A DNA stretch of 7,687 bases from Thioalkalivibrio sp. (GCA_003555285.1 PWGH01000181.1:1-7687), one strand, 5' to 3'; positions 1 to 6,681 are shown, numbered from the stretch's first letter. Numbers and translations: made by a program. The notes: generated from the letters alone by a model not told the origin.

Positions 1-465
1 CACAGCCTGGCGGCGAAGAGCGGTGGCAGCGCCGATCTCGCCGAGCTGATCGCCGCAGAGCTGGATCCCTATCCGTCCGAGCGGGTCTCCTGCAGCGGCC
101 CGTCGCTGCTGTTGAACTCCCGGGCCGTGCAGGCCCTCGCCATGGTGCTGCACGAACTCGCGACCAACGCGGCGAAGTACGGCGCCCTCGCCGACAACCA
201 GGGACACCTGTCGCTCGTGTGGTCCATCGAAGGCCGTGATACCGACAAACCGCTGCTGCAGATCGAGTGGTCGGAGGTGGCGGGGCGGCCCGTGACGCCG
301 CCGGGACGGCAGGGCTTTGGCAGCATCATCATCGACGGCAGCATCGCCCACGAGCTCCGCGGGACAGTGGATCGGCGCTTCCGGTCCGAGGGTCTGCAGG
401 TCACGGTGACGATGCCACTGGCCCAGGTGGCGGCAACGCCATCGGTGTCCATGCCCGAGCATTGA
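1..465 (+). CDS. HWE-family sensor histidine kinase, C-terminal part (5' end outside window)
   Basis: The reading frame is open from base 1 to the TGA at 463-465, giving 154 visible residues. They match the ATP-binding half of an HWE histidine kinase. The N-box reads HELATNAAKYG at visible residues 51-61, with the His that defines the family. The G1 region holds the Trp-x-Glu signature (W90-S-E92), and a GFG loop follows at 105-107. The HWE name comes from this His and this W-x-E pair. Such kinases autophosphorylate on a His that would lie upstream of the window, then pass phosphate to a response regulator. Many carry PAS, GAF or phytochrome sensor domains, but the sensor is not visible here. 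The TTG at 112 is internal and not the true start. No response regulator follows, so the partner is unknown. The family call is firm; the stimulus cannot be stated. Confidence 0.9.
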   Translation, partial: HSLAAKSGGSADLAELIAAELDPYPSERVSCSGPSLLLNSRAVQALAMVLHELATNAAKYGALADNQGHLSLVWSIEGRDTDKPLLQIEWSEVAGRPVTPPGRQGFGSIIIDGSIAHELRGTVDRRFRSEGLQVTVTMPLAQVAATPSVSMPEH

Positions 466-588
466 ACGCGCCGGCGCATTTCATCAACCCCTGCTTAGGC
501 ACCCGGGGTCTGCGGTCGCAGGTGACAATAGCATCCCCAAGAGTGCTGCGGCACACAGCGAGCCGCGTAACCCCAACATCCGTAAACT

Positions 589-618
589 TTGCATACTGGG
601 ACTTTTTCCAGACATAAT
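589..618 (+). promoter_or_regulatory. Candidate sigma70-type promoter with hairpin in spacer
   Basis: TTGCAT at 589-594 (3 of 6 to TTGACA) and CATAAT at 613-618 (5 of 6 to TATAAT) are separated by 18 bases. The spacer contains the inverted repeat CTGGGA-CTTT-TTCCAG (596-611, one G-T pair), which could be an operator. If used, it would give a leader of about 165 bases before the lipase-like gene at 792. This is a pattern match only. Confidence 0.3.
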
Positions 619-775
619 TCGAAAATTCATGTCATTGACCTAGATCCGAGCACCCGGCAGTTCGATGTCGACCGGGAGGTCGTGCAAGAGCCATTCGTCA
701 TCCGTGCAAGAGGAGACGACCTAGCCGCCGTTGGTTATCGATGCTCACCGGCGCCGATGGAAAATGCACGGTTGC

Positions 776-783
776 AAAAGGAA
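776..783 (+). promoter_or_regulatory. Ribosome binding site deciding the lipoprotein start
   Basis: AAAAGGAA lies 8 bases before ATG 792. The upstream ATG at 741 has no comparable site and would put 17 polar residues ahead of the lipoprotein signal, so 792 is taken as the start. Confidence 0.7.
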
Positions 784-791
784 CCGACTGC

Positions 792-1763
792 ATGGTAAAG
801 GCCATCCCACCAACCCTGATTCTCCTGTTGGCCATGCTGCTCGCCGGCTGCGTCCGCCCGCACATCATGCCCATGGGTCTGGAGGGCATCGATCGTAGCC
901 GCCTGCCCGCGGCCGACCTCAGTCTGGACATTCCCGGCCTGGGTCCCTGTTCCGACATCGCGGATCGTCGGATCCACGTCAATTCAAATGCACCGGTGGC
1001 CATCCTGATTCATGGCTGCTACGGCTCGGCCGGCCGCCTGCAGTCGCTGTCTCAGGTTTTTGCCTTCCACGGCCAGCAGTCCATCTGCTTCAGCTATAAC
1101 GACCGCGACAGTCTGGAGAAGAGCTCGGCCGAGTTGATCACGGCGCTCAACCGACTTTCGGCCGCGGCCAAGGACGCGCCGGTCACCTTGATCGGTCACA
1201 GCCAAGGCGGGCTGATCGGCCGGCGGGCGGTGATCGAGCAGCGACCTGACCAACGCGCCGTCGAGACACCGCCGCCGCACCTTATAACCGTTTCGACACC
1301 GTTTGCGGGTATTGCGGCAGCGCGACCCTGTGGATCCCGCCTGACCCATTTCCTGACGCTCGGTACCACGGTCGCCATCTGCAAGATCATCAGCGGGGAC
1401 AAGTGGTGGGAGATCACGGCGGCCTCCGATTTCATTCAGCAACCGGGCGACCTGGCCCCGCAGGTGCAACGCCATCTCAAGATCATTACGGATGAACGCG
1501 ATACGTGCCGGGTCAGGAACGACCGTGGGCGCTGCATCAGTCGCGACGGGATCTTCGGCATCGAGGAGCAGTACCATCCGCCTGTGGATCGGAGCCATGC
1601 CGTCACCAACGTGCAGGTCGCTGCTGGGCATGTCGAGATCATTGGGGTCGAAGGCCAGCCGCCGGTCAAGCTGATCGAGATCCTGCAGCGAGAAGGCATA
1701 CTGAACGTGACCCCGGTGGAGCGTACCAAGGCCTTGCAACGATTGCTCGCGGCCTTGTATTGA
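792..1763 (+). CDS. Predicted lipoprotein alpha/beta-hydrolase (lipase/esterase-like)
   Basis: The product is 323 residues. The start at ATG 792 is preferred over ATG 741 for two reasons: AAAAGGAA lies at 776-783 with proper spacing, and the protein then begins with a lipoprotein signal. That signal is a Lys near the N-terminus, a hydrophobic core, and the lipobox LLAGC ending at Cys20. The rest fits an alpha/beta-hydrolase of the lipase type. IHGCYGS (73-79) is the oxyanion-hole turn. GHSQGG (135-140) is the nucleophile elbow with Ser137 as the catalytic serine. ITVSTPFAG is a strand-loop common in lipases. His280 (GHVEI) or His269 is the likely catalytic base; the acid cannot be assigned. 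It would hydrolyse an ester or acyl bond while anchored to a periplasm-facing membrane; the substrate is unknown. It appears monocistronic, convergent with the next gene. Confidence 0.85.
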   Translation: MVKAIPPTLILLLAMLLAGCVRPHIMPMGLEGIDRSRLPAADLSLDIPGLGPCSDIADRRIHVNSNAPVAILIHGCYGSAGRLQSLSQVFAFHGQQSICFSYNDRDSLEKSSAELITALNRLSAAAKDAPVTLIGHSQGGLIGRRAVIEQRPDQRAVETPPPHLITVSTPFAGIAAARPCGSRLTHFLTLGTTVAICKIISGDKWWEITAASDFIQQPGDLAPQVQRHLKIITDERDTCRVRNDRGRCISRDGIFGIEEQYHPPVDRSHAVTNVQVAAGHVEIIGVEGQPPVKLIEILQREGILNVTPVERTKALQRLLAALY

Positions 1764-1782
1764 CGGAAAACCTCAATTCCGT
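1763..1782 (+). terminator. Weak hairpin at the lipase-like gene stop
   Basis: ACGGAA (1763-1768) pairs with TTCCGT (1777-1782) across an 8-base loop and starts on the last base of the stop codon. There is no U-tract after it, so its role as a terminator is uncertain. Confidence 0.25.
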
Positions 1783-1876
1783 AGCACACGTGGGTATAGT
1801 GAAGCTTGGCATTTCGCATGCCGCCGGCAGGTCATGGTGCGGATGGGCCCAGCATCAACGTCTTGCGACGATCCCG

Positions 1877-1892
1877 CCCCGGTATCCCGGGG
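1877..1892. terminator. GC hairpin between convergent genes
   Basis: CCCCGG (1877-1882), loop TATC, CCGGGG (1887-1892) forms a compact 6-bp hairpin. It lies 10 bases beyond the stop codon of the minus-strand DUF3179 gene and in the convergent gap after the lipase-like gene. No T-run follows on either strand, so any termination would be of an atypical kind. Confidence 0.3.
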
Positions 1893-1901
1893 GCTCTTGG
1901 A

Positions 1902-2963
1902 TTAGAATGCGGCGACCACGTCAGGGTAGTAGCCCGCCCAGGCGAACCAGTTGGCCTGAAAGCCGTTTACGGCCTCGGTCCCGTCGATCGCGCCACTGGC
2001 AATCCGGTCTGGAAAGGCGCCGGACAGTGTCGGCGTTCGCGACATGCTTCCACGGTAGACATAACCGGTGTCGAGTGCCGGATCGTACAGTGCCGTGAAG
2101 GGCTCGCCATGCGCATCGACCTCGAGTCGCCCTTCCGTGCGTAGGCGGGGCAGGCTGAAGGCGACCGCACGGTCGGTTGTTCTAGCCCCGACGAAGATCG
2201 CCTTGGGCAACGCACGATCATCGCTGTTCAACGGCGGAAACATCGGCGGTTGCGGTTCGGCGTAATAGCCGGACACTGGGTTGTAGGTGCCATAGGGGTC
2301 GCGGTTGTAATCGCGATCAAAGGCCGTGGGCCGTGCCATCACCTGCGTCTCGGGATGCAGGGTGCGCCACCGTCCCCAAGTGGTCCAGACGACGGGGCGC
2401 TCGATGAAGGCCCGACCACGGTGCGCACCGTTGACGCCCACGCCGAGCATCTGGGGAAAATAGGACAGACTGGTGCTATCAGCGACGGTGAGGTTGCTGT
2501 TCACCAGCTTGCCGGACACCCGAAACACCTCGCTGCCCCGCTCGATGGCCAGAATATCGCCGACCATCGGGCAATAGGTGATGGCGACCGACAGGCCTGC
2601 GACATCGTCGTTGACCACTTCGTGCCACACCAGGATCCGTTGCGGATAAGCGCGCACGTCGCCGTCATGTGCAAAGCCGAAGACGATGTCGCCATCGTCC
2701 AGCCACGCATCGCCCTGGCGCGCACTGGTGAATCCGGGGTTCTCAATCCGCGGGATATCGTCGAGGCCAACGGCGGTTTCCCGCAGATCACTCGCATAGA
2801 CATCCAGGGTCAGGGGTGCATGCCGTGGCTCGTTCAGTACCGGAAAGCGGGGTGCTGAGGTCGAATCCTGTCGCGTGACACCGGAACAACCGATCAGGGC
2901 CATACCACCGAGTCCGGCAATGCCGCGCAGAACCAAACGGCGCGAAACAACTGAATTCAACAT
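1902..2963 (-). CDS. DUF3179 domain protein A, predicted Tat-exported lipoprotein
   Basis: The product is 353 residues from the ATG at 2963. This start is chosen over the in-frame ATG at 2987 because GGGAGGA sits 7 bases before it. The N-terminus has a twin-arginine motif (SRRLVLRG, Arg8-Arg9), a hydrophobic stretch, and the lipobox LIGC ending at Cys26. It is therefore predicted to be exported folded by Tat and then lipidated. The body follows the DUF3179 pattern: DGDVRAYPQRIL with WHEVVND (about 100-119), TYCP (129-132), VSGKLVNSNL, TTWGRWRTLHPETQV, a DPYGTY segment, and a NWFAWAGYYPD end matching the family's YWFAW..HP. The family's function is not established. Unlike protein B at 4560-5534, the CPxC site reads CPMV, keeping Cys131 but losing the second Cys; the region after it has also diverged. 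It stands alone on the minus strand. Confidence 0.88.
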   Translation of the reverse strand: MLNSVVSRRLVLRGIAGLGGMALIGCSGVTRQDSTSAPRFPVLNEPRHAPLTLDVYASDLRETAVGLDDIPRIENPGFTSARQGDAWLDDGDIVFGFAHDGDVRAYPQRILVWHEVVNDDVAGLSVAITYCPMVGDILAIERGSEVFRVSGKLVNSNLTVADSTSLSYFPQMLGVGVNGAHRGRAFIERPVVWTTWGRWRTLHPETQVMARPTAFDRDYNRDPYGTYNPVSGYYAEPQPPMFPPLNSDDRALPKAIFVGARTTDRAVAFSLPRLRTEGRLEVDAHGEPFTALYDPALDTGYVYRGSMSRTPTLSGAFPDRIASGAIDGTEAVNGFQANWFAWAGYYPDVVAAF

Positions 2964-2970
2964 TGGTGCT

Positions 2971-2977
2971 TCCTCCC
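2971..2977 (-). promoter_or_regulatory. Ribosome binding site of DUF3179 protein A
   Basis: On the minus strand GGGAGGA lies 7 bases before the ATG at 2963. It decides the start against the ATG at 2987, and makes the twin-arginine pair fall at residues 8-9, where a Tat signal expects it. Confidence 0.7.
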
Positions 2978-3194
2978 TCATTGTCATCCGATTCGCCCGT
3001 CATCCGGGTGCGTTTCATCTAACTGGGAGTAAAACAGACGATGTGCACCAGAACCTTACGTACGAACGCATAGGTAAAATCCACGGTCTCAGTGGCATCG
3101 TGCTGAGACGCGGTTGCCTCCGGGGCCATGCGCTTCGCCCGTGCCCCACTGCGGCTGCACCCGCGCGCCTGGGTTATCCTGTCCACGAGATCAA

Positions 3195-3345
3195 GTAGAG
3201 TGAGCCCAGCGCAGCGGGCCCACCGGGCGTGCCCCGGGATCACGGTCACGGTCAAGGGTGGTGGGTGCGCTGCGCTTCACCCACCCTACAGGTTGGGCGG
3301 AACGCGCGGCGCAGCACCCGTAGAGTGGGCCCAGCGCAGCGCGTG
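3195..3345. repeat. Three copies of a ~26-30 bp intergenic repeat, one inverted
   Basis: Copy 1 (3195-3224, plus) begins GTAGAGTGAGCCCAGCGCAG. Copy 2 (3260-3289) is the reverse orientation; its complement begins GTAGGGTGGGTGAAGCGCAG. Copy 3 (3320-3345, plus) begins GTAGAGTGGGCCCAGCGCAG. All share the core AGCGCAGCG. Copies 2 and 3 can pair over AGCGCAGCGC and would make a stem-loop in the leader of the LpxD-like gene, ending about 16 bases before its ribosome binding site. Repeats of this style are common between genes in gammaproteobacteria; I cannot give a formal family name. Confidence 0.75.
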
Positions 3346-3371
3346 AGAATGGACGGAAAAAAAGGATAACC

Positions 3372-4427
3372 ATGAAGCAGGTCAGCACTCGTGCATTGAT
3401 GTCATTTATCGAAGGTGAGGTGGTACAACGTCTGGGGGCGGAAGACCGCGTGGCCTTTCACGTGCTTCCTGCTGAGACCTGCACAGAGGCCAGTCTGGTC
3501 TTCGCCCCGAATCAACAGGACATCGATCGCGCCCTGGAGCGCGGTTGTGCGATCCTGATCGCCGATCAAAGAGCCCTTGCGCATATTGAATCGATGGATG
3601 TTTCTGGAGCGCGTTCGCCGTCCATCGGGATCGTGAATGATCTCGCTCTTTGTCGTGCCTGGATCTTGAAGGAGTTTTTCTACTCCGCGCCAAAAGAAAG
3701 GGTGATCTTCCCGCCGTTTTTATCTCACGAGACGCAGAACATTCATTCTTCCGTTCAAATTTCTCCTCACGCAACGATCGGAGAAGATGTCTCGATTGGC
3801 GAGAACACCTGGGTCGGTCCAGGCTGCGTGGTCGAAAACGGCGTTTCCATCGGCACAGACGGCATCCTGCATGCCCAGGTCTTTATCGGACACGACACCT
3901 CCATCGGCAACCGGGTCGAGCTGCATGCTGGTGTCAAACTCGGTGCCGATGGTTATGCTTATGTCACCCAGAAGAATGGACAGCATTTGAAGATACCCCA
4001 AGTGGGCATCGTGGTGATCGAAGACGATGTGGAAATCGGCGCGAATAGCTGCATCGATCGTGCGGCCCTGGAAACCACACGCGTCGGGCAGGGCACCAAG
4101 ATCGACAACCTGGTCCATATTGCGCATAACTGTCAGATCGGTAAGAACTGTTTGATTACGGCCGGGTTCATGACAGGAGGATCGTCTCATTTCGGCGATG
4201 GGGTCATTGCAGGAGGGCATGTCACAGTGAAGGATCACACGCACATTGGTTCCGGCGTGATCCTTGGCGGATTCAGCTGTGTGACGGGGGATCTGACCGA
4301 ACCGGGACTGTATTCCGGATACCCCGCACGGCCGATCGCTGAAGCCTTCAAAATACTGGCAACACAAGCCTATCTTCCGGAAATGAGAAAGATGCTGAAG
4401 AAGCTCATGCGCCAGGTGAACCCTTAG
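3372..4427 (+). CDS. lpxD: LpxD-like UDP-3-O-acylglucosamine N-acyltransferase
   Basis: The product is 351 residues, close to the usual 340-350 of LpxD. ATG 3372 is preceded by AAAGGA at 3361-3366. Residues 1-115 form the N-terminal domain: [15 protein letters not shown] and [15 protein letters not shown] match in position LpxD's ..A...ISFL.N and NPYLAFARIL segments, but weakly. Residues about 124-310 are hexapeptide repeats of a left-handed beta-helix. They include LGADGYAY (190-197), [16 protein letters not shown] (221-236) and [11 protein letters not shown] (243-253), the LpxD signature; His252 is the expected catalytic base. The last 25 residues form a helical tail. LpxD adds a hydroxyacyl chain from acyl-ACP to UDP-acylglucosamine in lipid A synthesis, in the cytoplasm. 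The usual neighbours bamA, skp, fabZ and lpxA are absent, and GC is lower than in flanking genes (48-50% in two sampled 60-base stretches versus 65-67%). It may therefore be a second, acquired copy with another sugar or acyl preference. Confidence 0.85.
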   Translation: MKQVSTRALMSFIEGEVVQRLGAEDRVAFHVLPAETCTEASLVFAPNQQDIDRALERGCAILIADQRALAHIESMDVSGARSPSIGIVNDLALCRAWILKEFFYSAPKERVIFPPFLSHETQNIHSSVQISPHATIGEDVSIGENTWVGPGCVVENGVSIGTDGILHAQVFIGHDTSIGNRVELHAGVKLGADGYAYVTQKNGQHLKIPQVGIVVIEDDVEIGANSCIDRAALETTRVGQGTKIDNLVHIAHNCQIGKNCLITAGFMTGGSSHFGDGVIAGGHVTVKDHTHIGSGVILGGFSCVTGDLTEPGLYSGYPARPIAEAFKILATQAYLPEMRKMLKKLMRQVNP

Positions 4428-4454
4428 CATCTATGGGTTTGGTTTCGAGCGGCG

Positions 4455-4544
4455 TTTCTCGGCGAACGTCTGCCCCGGTGCTGCATTGGGAATGCTGATT
4501 AGCATCAACGATCGGCCGCTGATTCGTTAGGCGTCGCCGAGAAA
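4455..4544. repeat. 11-bp perfect inverted repeat with nested hairpin in convergent gap
   Basis: TTTCTCGGCGA (4455-4465) pairs perfectly with TCGCCGAGAAA (4534-4544) across 68 bases. Inside is a second hairpin, ATGCT-GATT-AGCAT (4492-4505). The whole lies between the stop of the LpxD-like gene (4427) and the stop of the minus-strand DUF3179 gene (4560). It could act as a two-way terminator or a structured RNA. No U-tract follows on either strand, which argues against a classical terminator. Confidence 0.5.
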
Positions 4545-4559
4545 GCTTGCTTCCTGCAT

Positions 4560-5534
4560 TCAGCCTTCGATCCTCTGGGGTGCCGGATCCCCGGTGTAGC
4601 GTTCGGTTTCCGGGTGGAAGGTGAACCAGGCGAACCAGTAGGCGATCAGGCTCGGGATCTCCTCGCCGTCGGCGCCGAACACGCGGCCGGTCTGCGCATC
4701 CGCGTCGATCCACACCGTGACCGGCGTACCGGCCAGATCTTCCTCCAGGTGGAAACGACCGCTTTGCGGGAAGTTCGGGAAGGGATAGGCGCGGGCGGTG
4801 TCATTGATGCGGATTCCGAGCACCGGCGTCTTCGGGTGCATGCCCTGGACCCGGAAGCGGACCGGGAACATCAGCGCATCGTCTTCGGCATAGGCCGCAT
4901 ACGGGTCGAGATCGTAATTGCGGGCATAGGAGGTGTTGCGGGACAGCACCTGGGTGTCCGGATGTTCGGCCCGCCACGCACCCCAGGTGGTATTCGCGAC
5001 CGGGATCGTCGTGAGCTTCTCGCCCCGGCGGGGGCCGGTTACGGCCTGTGCGGCGATCTGCGACCACAGGGATTCGGTCGCCTGGTCGTAGAGCAGGACA
5101 TCGGAGTTGTACAGGAGCCCGGAAACCCCGAAAAAACGCCGTGCGTCATCGTCCCCGGTCGCCTCGAAGGCGACCCCGGAAAAGCACAAGGGGCAGTAGG
5201 TGACGGCGATCGGATCGCCGGCGAACCGGTCATTCACGACTTCATGGTAGTTCATGATGCCCAGGGGATAGGCCTTGGCGATGCCGTTGCGGTAAACGCC
5301 GAGCACGCGATCCTCGTCGTGCAGTTTCCGTACGGCCCTGGCCGTCAGGAATTCGGGGTCGGTCAGGGCGGGAATGGCATCGCGTGGCGGGCCTCCTCGC
5401 TGAATTTCCTCCAGCAAAATAGCCCGTTCGGATAGATCGAAGCCGTTCAGGGTCTGGGCCCCGGCGATGCCGCCGGAGCCGACCAGCAGGAGTGCGCAGA
5501 GAATGCGGGGCAGGTGGTGTGTGAGCATAGGCAT
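4560..5534 (-). CDS. DUF3179 domain protein B, Sec-exported
   Basis: The product is 324 residues. ATG 5534 has GGAGA upstream at a 10-base spacing; the ATG at 5528 would be too far. Residues 1-26 are a Sec signal peptide with an Arg, a Leu-rich core and a likely cleavage site after AGA (24-26), giving a soluble periplasmic protein. The mature part follows the DUF3179 consensus closely: GGPPRDAIPAL (47-57), NGIAKAYPLGIMNYHEVVND (83-102), VTYCPLC (111-117, with Cys114 and Cys117), FGVSGLLYNSDVLLYD, TESLWSQ, TTWGAWRAEHPDTQVLS, and a YWFAWFTFHPET end. Function is not established for the family; the CPLC pair is compatible with metal binding or redox chemistry (inference). It is a paralogue of protein A at 1902-2963 but keeps both cysteines and uses a different export signal. 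It is monocistronic, convergent with the LpxD-like gene. Confidence 0.9.
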   Translation of the reverse strand: MPMLTHHLPRILCALLLVGSGGIAGAQTLNGFDLSERAILLEEIQRGGPPRDAIPALTDPEFLTARAVRKLHDEDRVLGVYRNGIAKAYPLGIMNYHEVVNDRFAGDPIAVTYCPLCFSGVAFEATGDDDARRFFGVSGLLYNSDVLLYDQATESLWSQIAAQAVTGPRRGEKLTTIPVANTTWGAWRAEHPDTQVLSRNTSYARNYDLDPYAAYAEDDALMFPVRFRVQGMHPKTPVLGIRINDTARAYPFPNFPQSGRFHLEEDLAGTPVTVWIDADAQTGRVFGADGEEIPSLIAYWFAWFTFHPETERYTGDPAPQRIEG

Positions 5535-5660
5535 GGTGGCGAGTTCTCCGTCAGAGTGCGGTGACGCCGTATCCGCGGTCGCAGGAACCGAGGGCCGTAT
5601 AGAGACGGAGACTAGGGAATTCGGTTGCCGCGGGTATCCGGATAAACACCTAGCACGTCA

Positions 5661-5700
5661 TGCGCTGGCGGCGCACCCAACGTCCTCGACCTCGGGGACG
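5661..5700. repeat. Two adjacent hairpins
   Basis: TGCGC-TGGCG-GCGCA (5661-5675) is a perfect 5-bp hairpin. CGTCCTCG-ACCT-CGGGGACG (5681-5700) has an 8-bp stem with one G-T pair. They end about 15-20 bases before the point where the membrane-protein remnant begins to look coding. Confidence 0.5.
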
Positions 5701-5719
5701 GCCTAGTTCTGCTTCACTT

Positions 5720-5914
5720 GGCCACCGTACCTACGGCCTGGTGCTGGTGATGCATGGCATCTCGACCCTGTCGTCCTGGCCGCGTTACATCGCGGCCTTC
5801 GATAACCTGCTCTTCTTCGCCGCCTGGCCGATGCTGGCCGCCTGTGTCGCCTTGTTCCTCCTCCGGGATTCGGACACCTTGCTGAGTGTGGATACCTTAC
5901 GCCAACGCTCCTAA
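5720..5914 (+). pseudogene. 3' remnant of a membrane-protein gene
   Basis: The frame ends at TAA 5912-5914. From about 5720 on, its codons are almost all G/C at the third position, as in the real genes nearby. The protein is hydrophobic: YGLVLVMHGISTLSSWPRYI, then LLFFAAWPMLAACVALFLL, then a polar tail. That is one certain and perhaps two membrane segments. Upstream of about 5715 the same frame turns into Arg/Pro-rich, non-protein-like sequence, and no ribosome binding site precedes GTG 5741 or ATG 5750. The simplest reading is that the 5' part of the gene was lost. A short intact membrane protein starting at 5741 or 5750 cannot be excluded. I do not recognise the family. Confidence 0.45.
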
Positions 5915-6054
5915 CGCGGAAAACGTTCTGTTCATGAGCGCAATGATGAGTACCGGCGCGTATCCCTCGACAACCTTCCAGGGAGGCGCTAAAAAAGCCA
6001 TCCTGGTTTTCTTGGCGGCACGCTGCGCGGCCGGTCACGGCGGGGGCTGCGCAT

Positions 6055-6669
6055 TCAGGCCTCGGCGGCAGCGCGCAGGTCCTCGACCGAAGCAACGCCG
6101 TCGACCCGACGGCCACGAAAGAAGGCGGTTGGGGTGGCCCGGACACCGGCCCGTTGCGCCAGCCGTCGATGGTGTTGCAGTCGCTGCAGGTACCGCGGTT
6201 CGCGGCGCGCCCGCTCCTGAACGGCGGTGGATACACCGGCCTCGCCGGCCACGGCGGCCAGGATCGCCCGATCCCCGATATTGCGATCCTCGATCAGGTA
6301 GGCCTCGAAGAGGCGCCGGTGCAGGCGATAGAACACCTCCGGGCCTTCTTCCTTGGCCGCTTCGGCCAGGAGCAGCGCCTGGCGCGAATTCGTGGTGCGG
6401 TGCTGGGGCCCGAAGACCACACCATCCTCGCGAGCCAATTGCCGCAGGCTCTCCTGCAGCCCATGCCATTGCGCATCACTGTAGCCGAGCGCGGCCACCG
6501 GCTGGCCCTGTGGCGGGTTTTCCGGATGGATCTCGAGGCCGCACCAGTTCACCTTGAGGTCGTGCCGGTCACGAAGCCGTTCGAGACGCAGGAACCCGAG
6601 ATAACAAAAGGGGCAGATATAATCGGAGAAGACCGTGACCAGCACCTGGGGTTTCGCACCCATCGTCAT
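6055..6669 (-). CDS. FrnE/DsbA-family dithiol oxidoreductase
   Basis: The product is 204 residues. ATG 6669 follows a near-perfect AGGAGGTG (6674-6681). There is no signal peptide, so it is cytoplasmic, unlike classical DsbA. The protein opens with a thioredoxin-fold strand (VLVTVFSDY) and the active site CPFC at residues 19-22, in the DYICPFCYLG context typical of FrnE. A helical insert follows (about 60-150), with SRQALLLAEAAKEEG. The cis-proline loop is T-P-T at 179-181, next to the active site in the fold. The family includes FrnE of polyketide synthesis and stress-linked FrnE proteins, related to 2-hydroxychromene-2-carboxylate isomerase. The CPFC pair indicates thiol-disulfide exchange rather than isomerase activity (inference). 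The natural partner is unknown. It is monocistronic on the minus strand, with an inverted repeat in its leader. Confidence 0.9.
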   Translation of the reverse strand: MTMGAKPQVLVTVFSDYICPFCYLGFLRLERLRDRHDLKVNWCGLEIHPENPPQGQPVAALGYSDAQWHGLQESLRQLAREDGVVFGPQHRTTNSRQALLLAEAAKEEGPEVFYRLHRRLFEAYLIEDRNIGDRAILAAVAGEAGVSTAVQERARREPRYLQRLQHHRRLAQRAGVRATPTAFFRGRRVDGVASVEDLRAAAEA

Positions 6670-6673
6670 GTTT

Positions 6674-6681
6674 CACCTCCT
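6674..6681 (-). promoter_or_regulatory. Strong ribosome binding site of the FrnE-like gene
   Basis: On the minus strand AGGAGGTG is followed by AAAC and then ATG 6669. It is the strongest Shine-Dalgarno site in the window and favours the first ATG over the second (6663). Confidence 0.8.

Larger units (their letters stand above)
466..791. other. Intergenic leader between kinase and lipase-like gene
   Basis: These 326 bases hold no convincing gene. A 69-codon frame at 589-798 (TTG start) has no ribosome binding site and overlaps the better-supported lipoprotein start at 792. The stretch around 580-635 is clearly AT-richer than the flanking genes, which suits a promoter, and a candidate promoter is listed separately. 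I see no clear U-tract terminator after the kinase stop. Confidence 0.5.
2964..3371. other. Divergent intergenic region upstream of DUF3179-A and the LpxD-like gene
   Basis: About 400 bases lie between the two divergent genes, and both must be driven from here. Short frames exist on both strands, but they lack ribosome binding sites and protein-like composition. The right half carries three copies of a GC-rich repeat, listed separately. I could not pick out a convincing -35/-10 pair for either gene. Confidence 0.5.
5535..6054. other. Region with a gene remnant, no intact gene
   Basis: Some 520 bases separate the start of DUF3179-B from the stop of the FrnE-like gene. The left part (5535-5660) must contain the promoter of DUF3179-B, but no clear -35/-10 is seen; it has the 10-base palindrome TATCCGGATA at 5635-5644. 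Then come two adjacent hairpins (5661-5700), followed by a coding-like tail of a lost membrane protein (to 5914). The rest, 5915-6054, shows nothing beyond a weak A/T-rich hairpin near 5993-6012. Confidence 0.5.

Noticed and set aside
589..798. 69-codon frame upstream of the lipoprotein
   Set aside because: TTG start without a ribosome binding site, overlaps the better-supported start at 792, and lies in a promoter-like AT-rich stretch.
984..1739. 251-codon minus-strand frame opposite the lipase-like gene
   Set aside because: It is a GC-driven antisense shadow; the plus-strand protein has a lipobox, GHSQGG and a ribosome binding site.
1760..1800. Promoter made of TTGACG (1760-1765) and TATAGT (1795-1800)
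   Set aside because: The spacing is 29 bases, far from the usual 17, and no plus-strand gene follows.
4526..4532. Integron attC site (GTTAGGC matches the core GTTRRRY)
   Set aside because: No matching RYYYAAC partner at a suitable distance and no integrase; the inverted repeat around it is not arranged as in attC.
4614..5435. 273-codon plus-strand frame opposite DUF3179-B
   Set aside because: It is an antisense shadow of a gene with clear family motifs and a signal peptide, and its own composition shows no recognisable domain.
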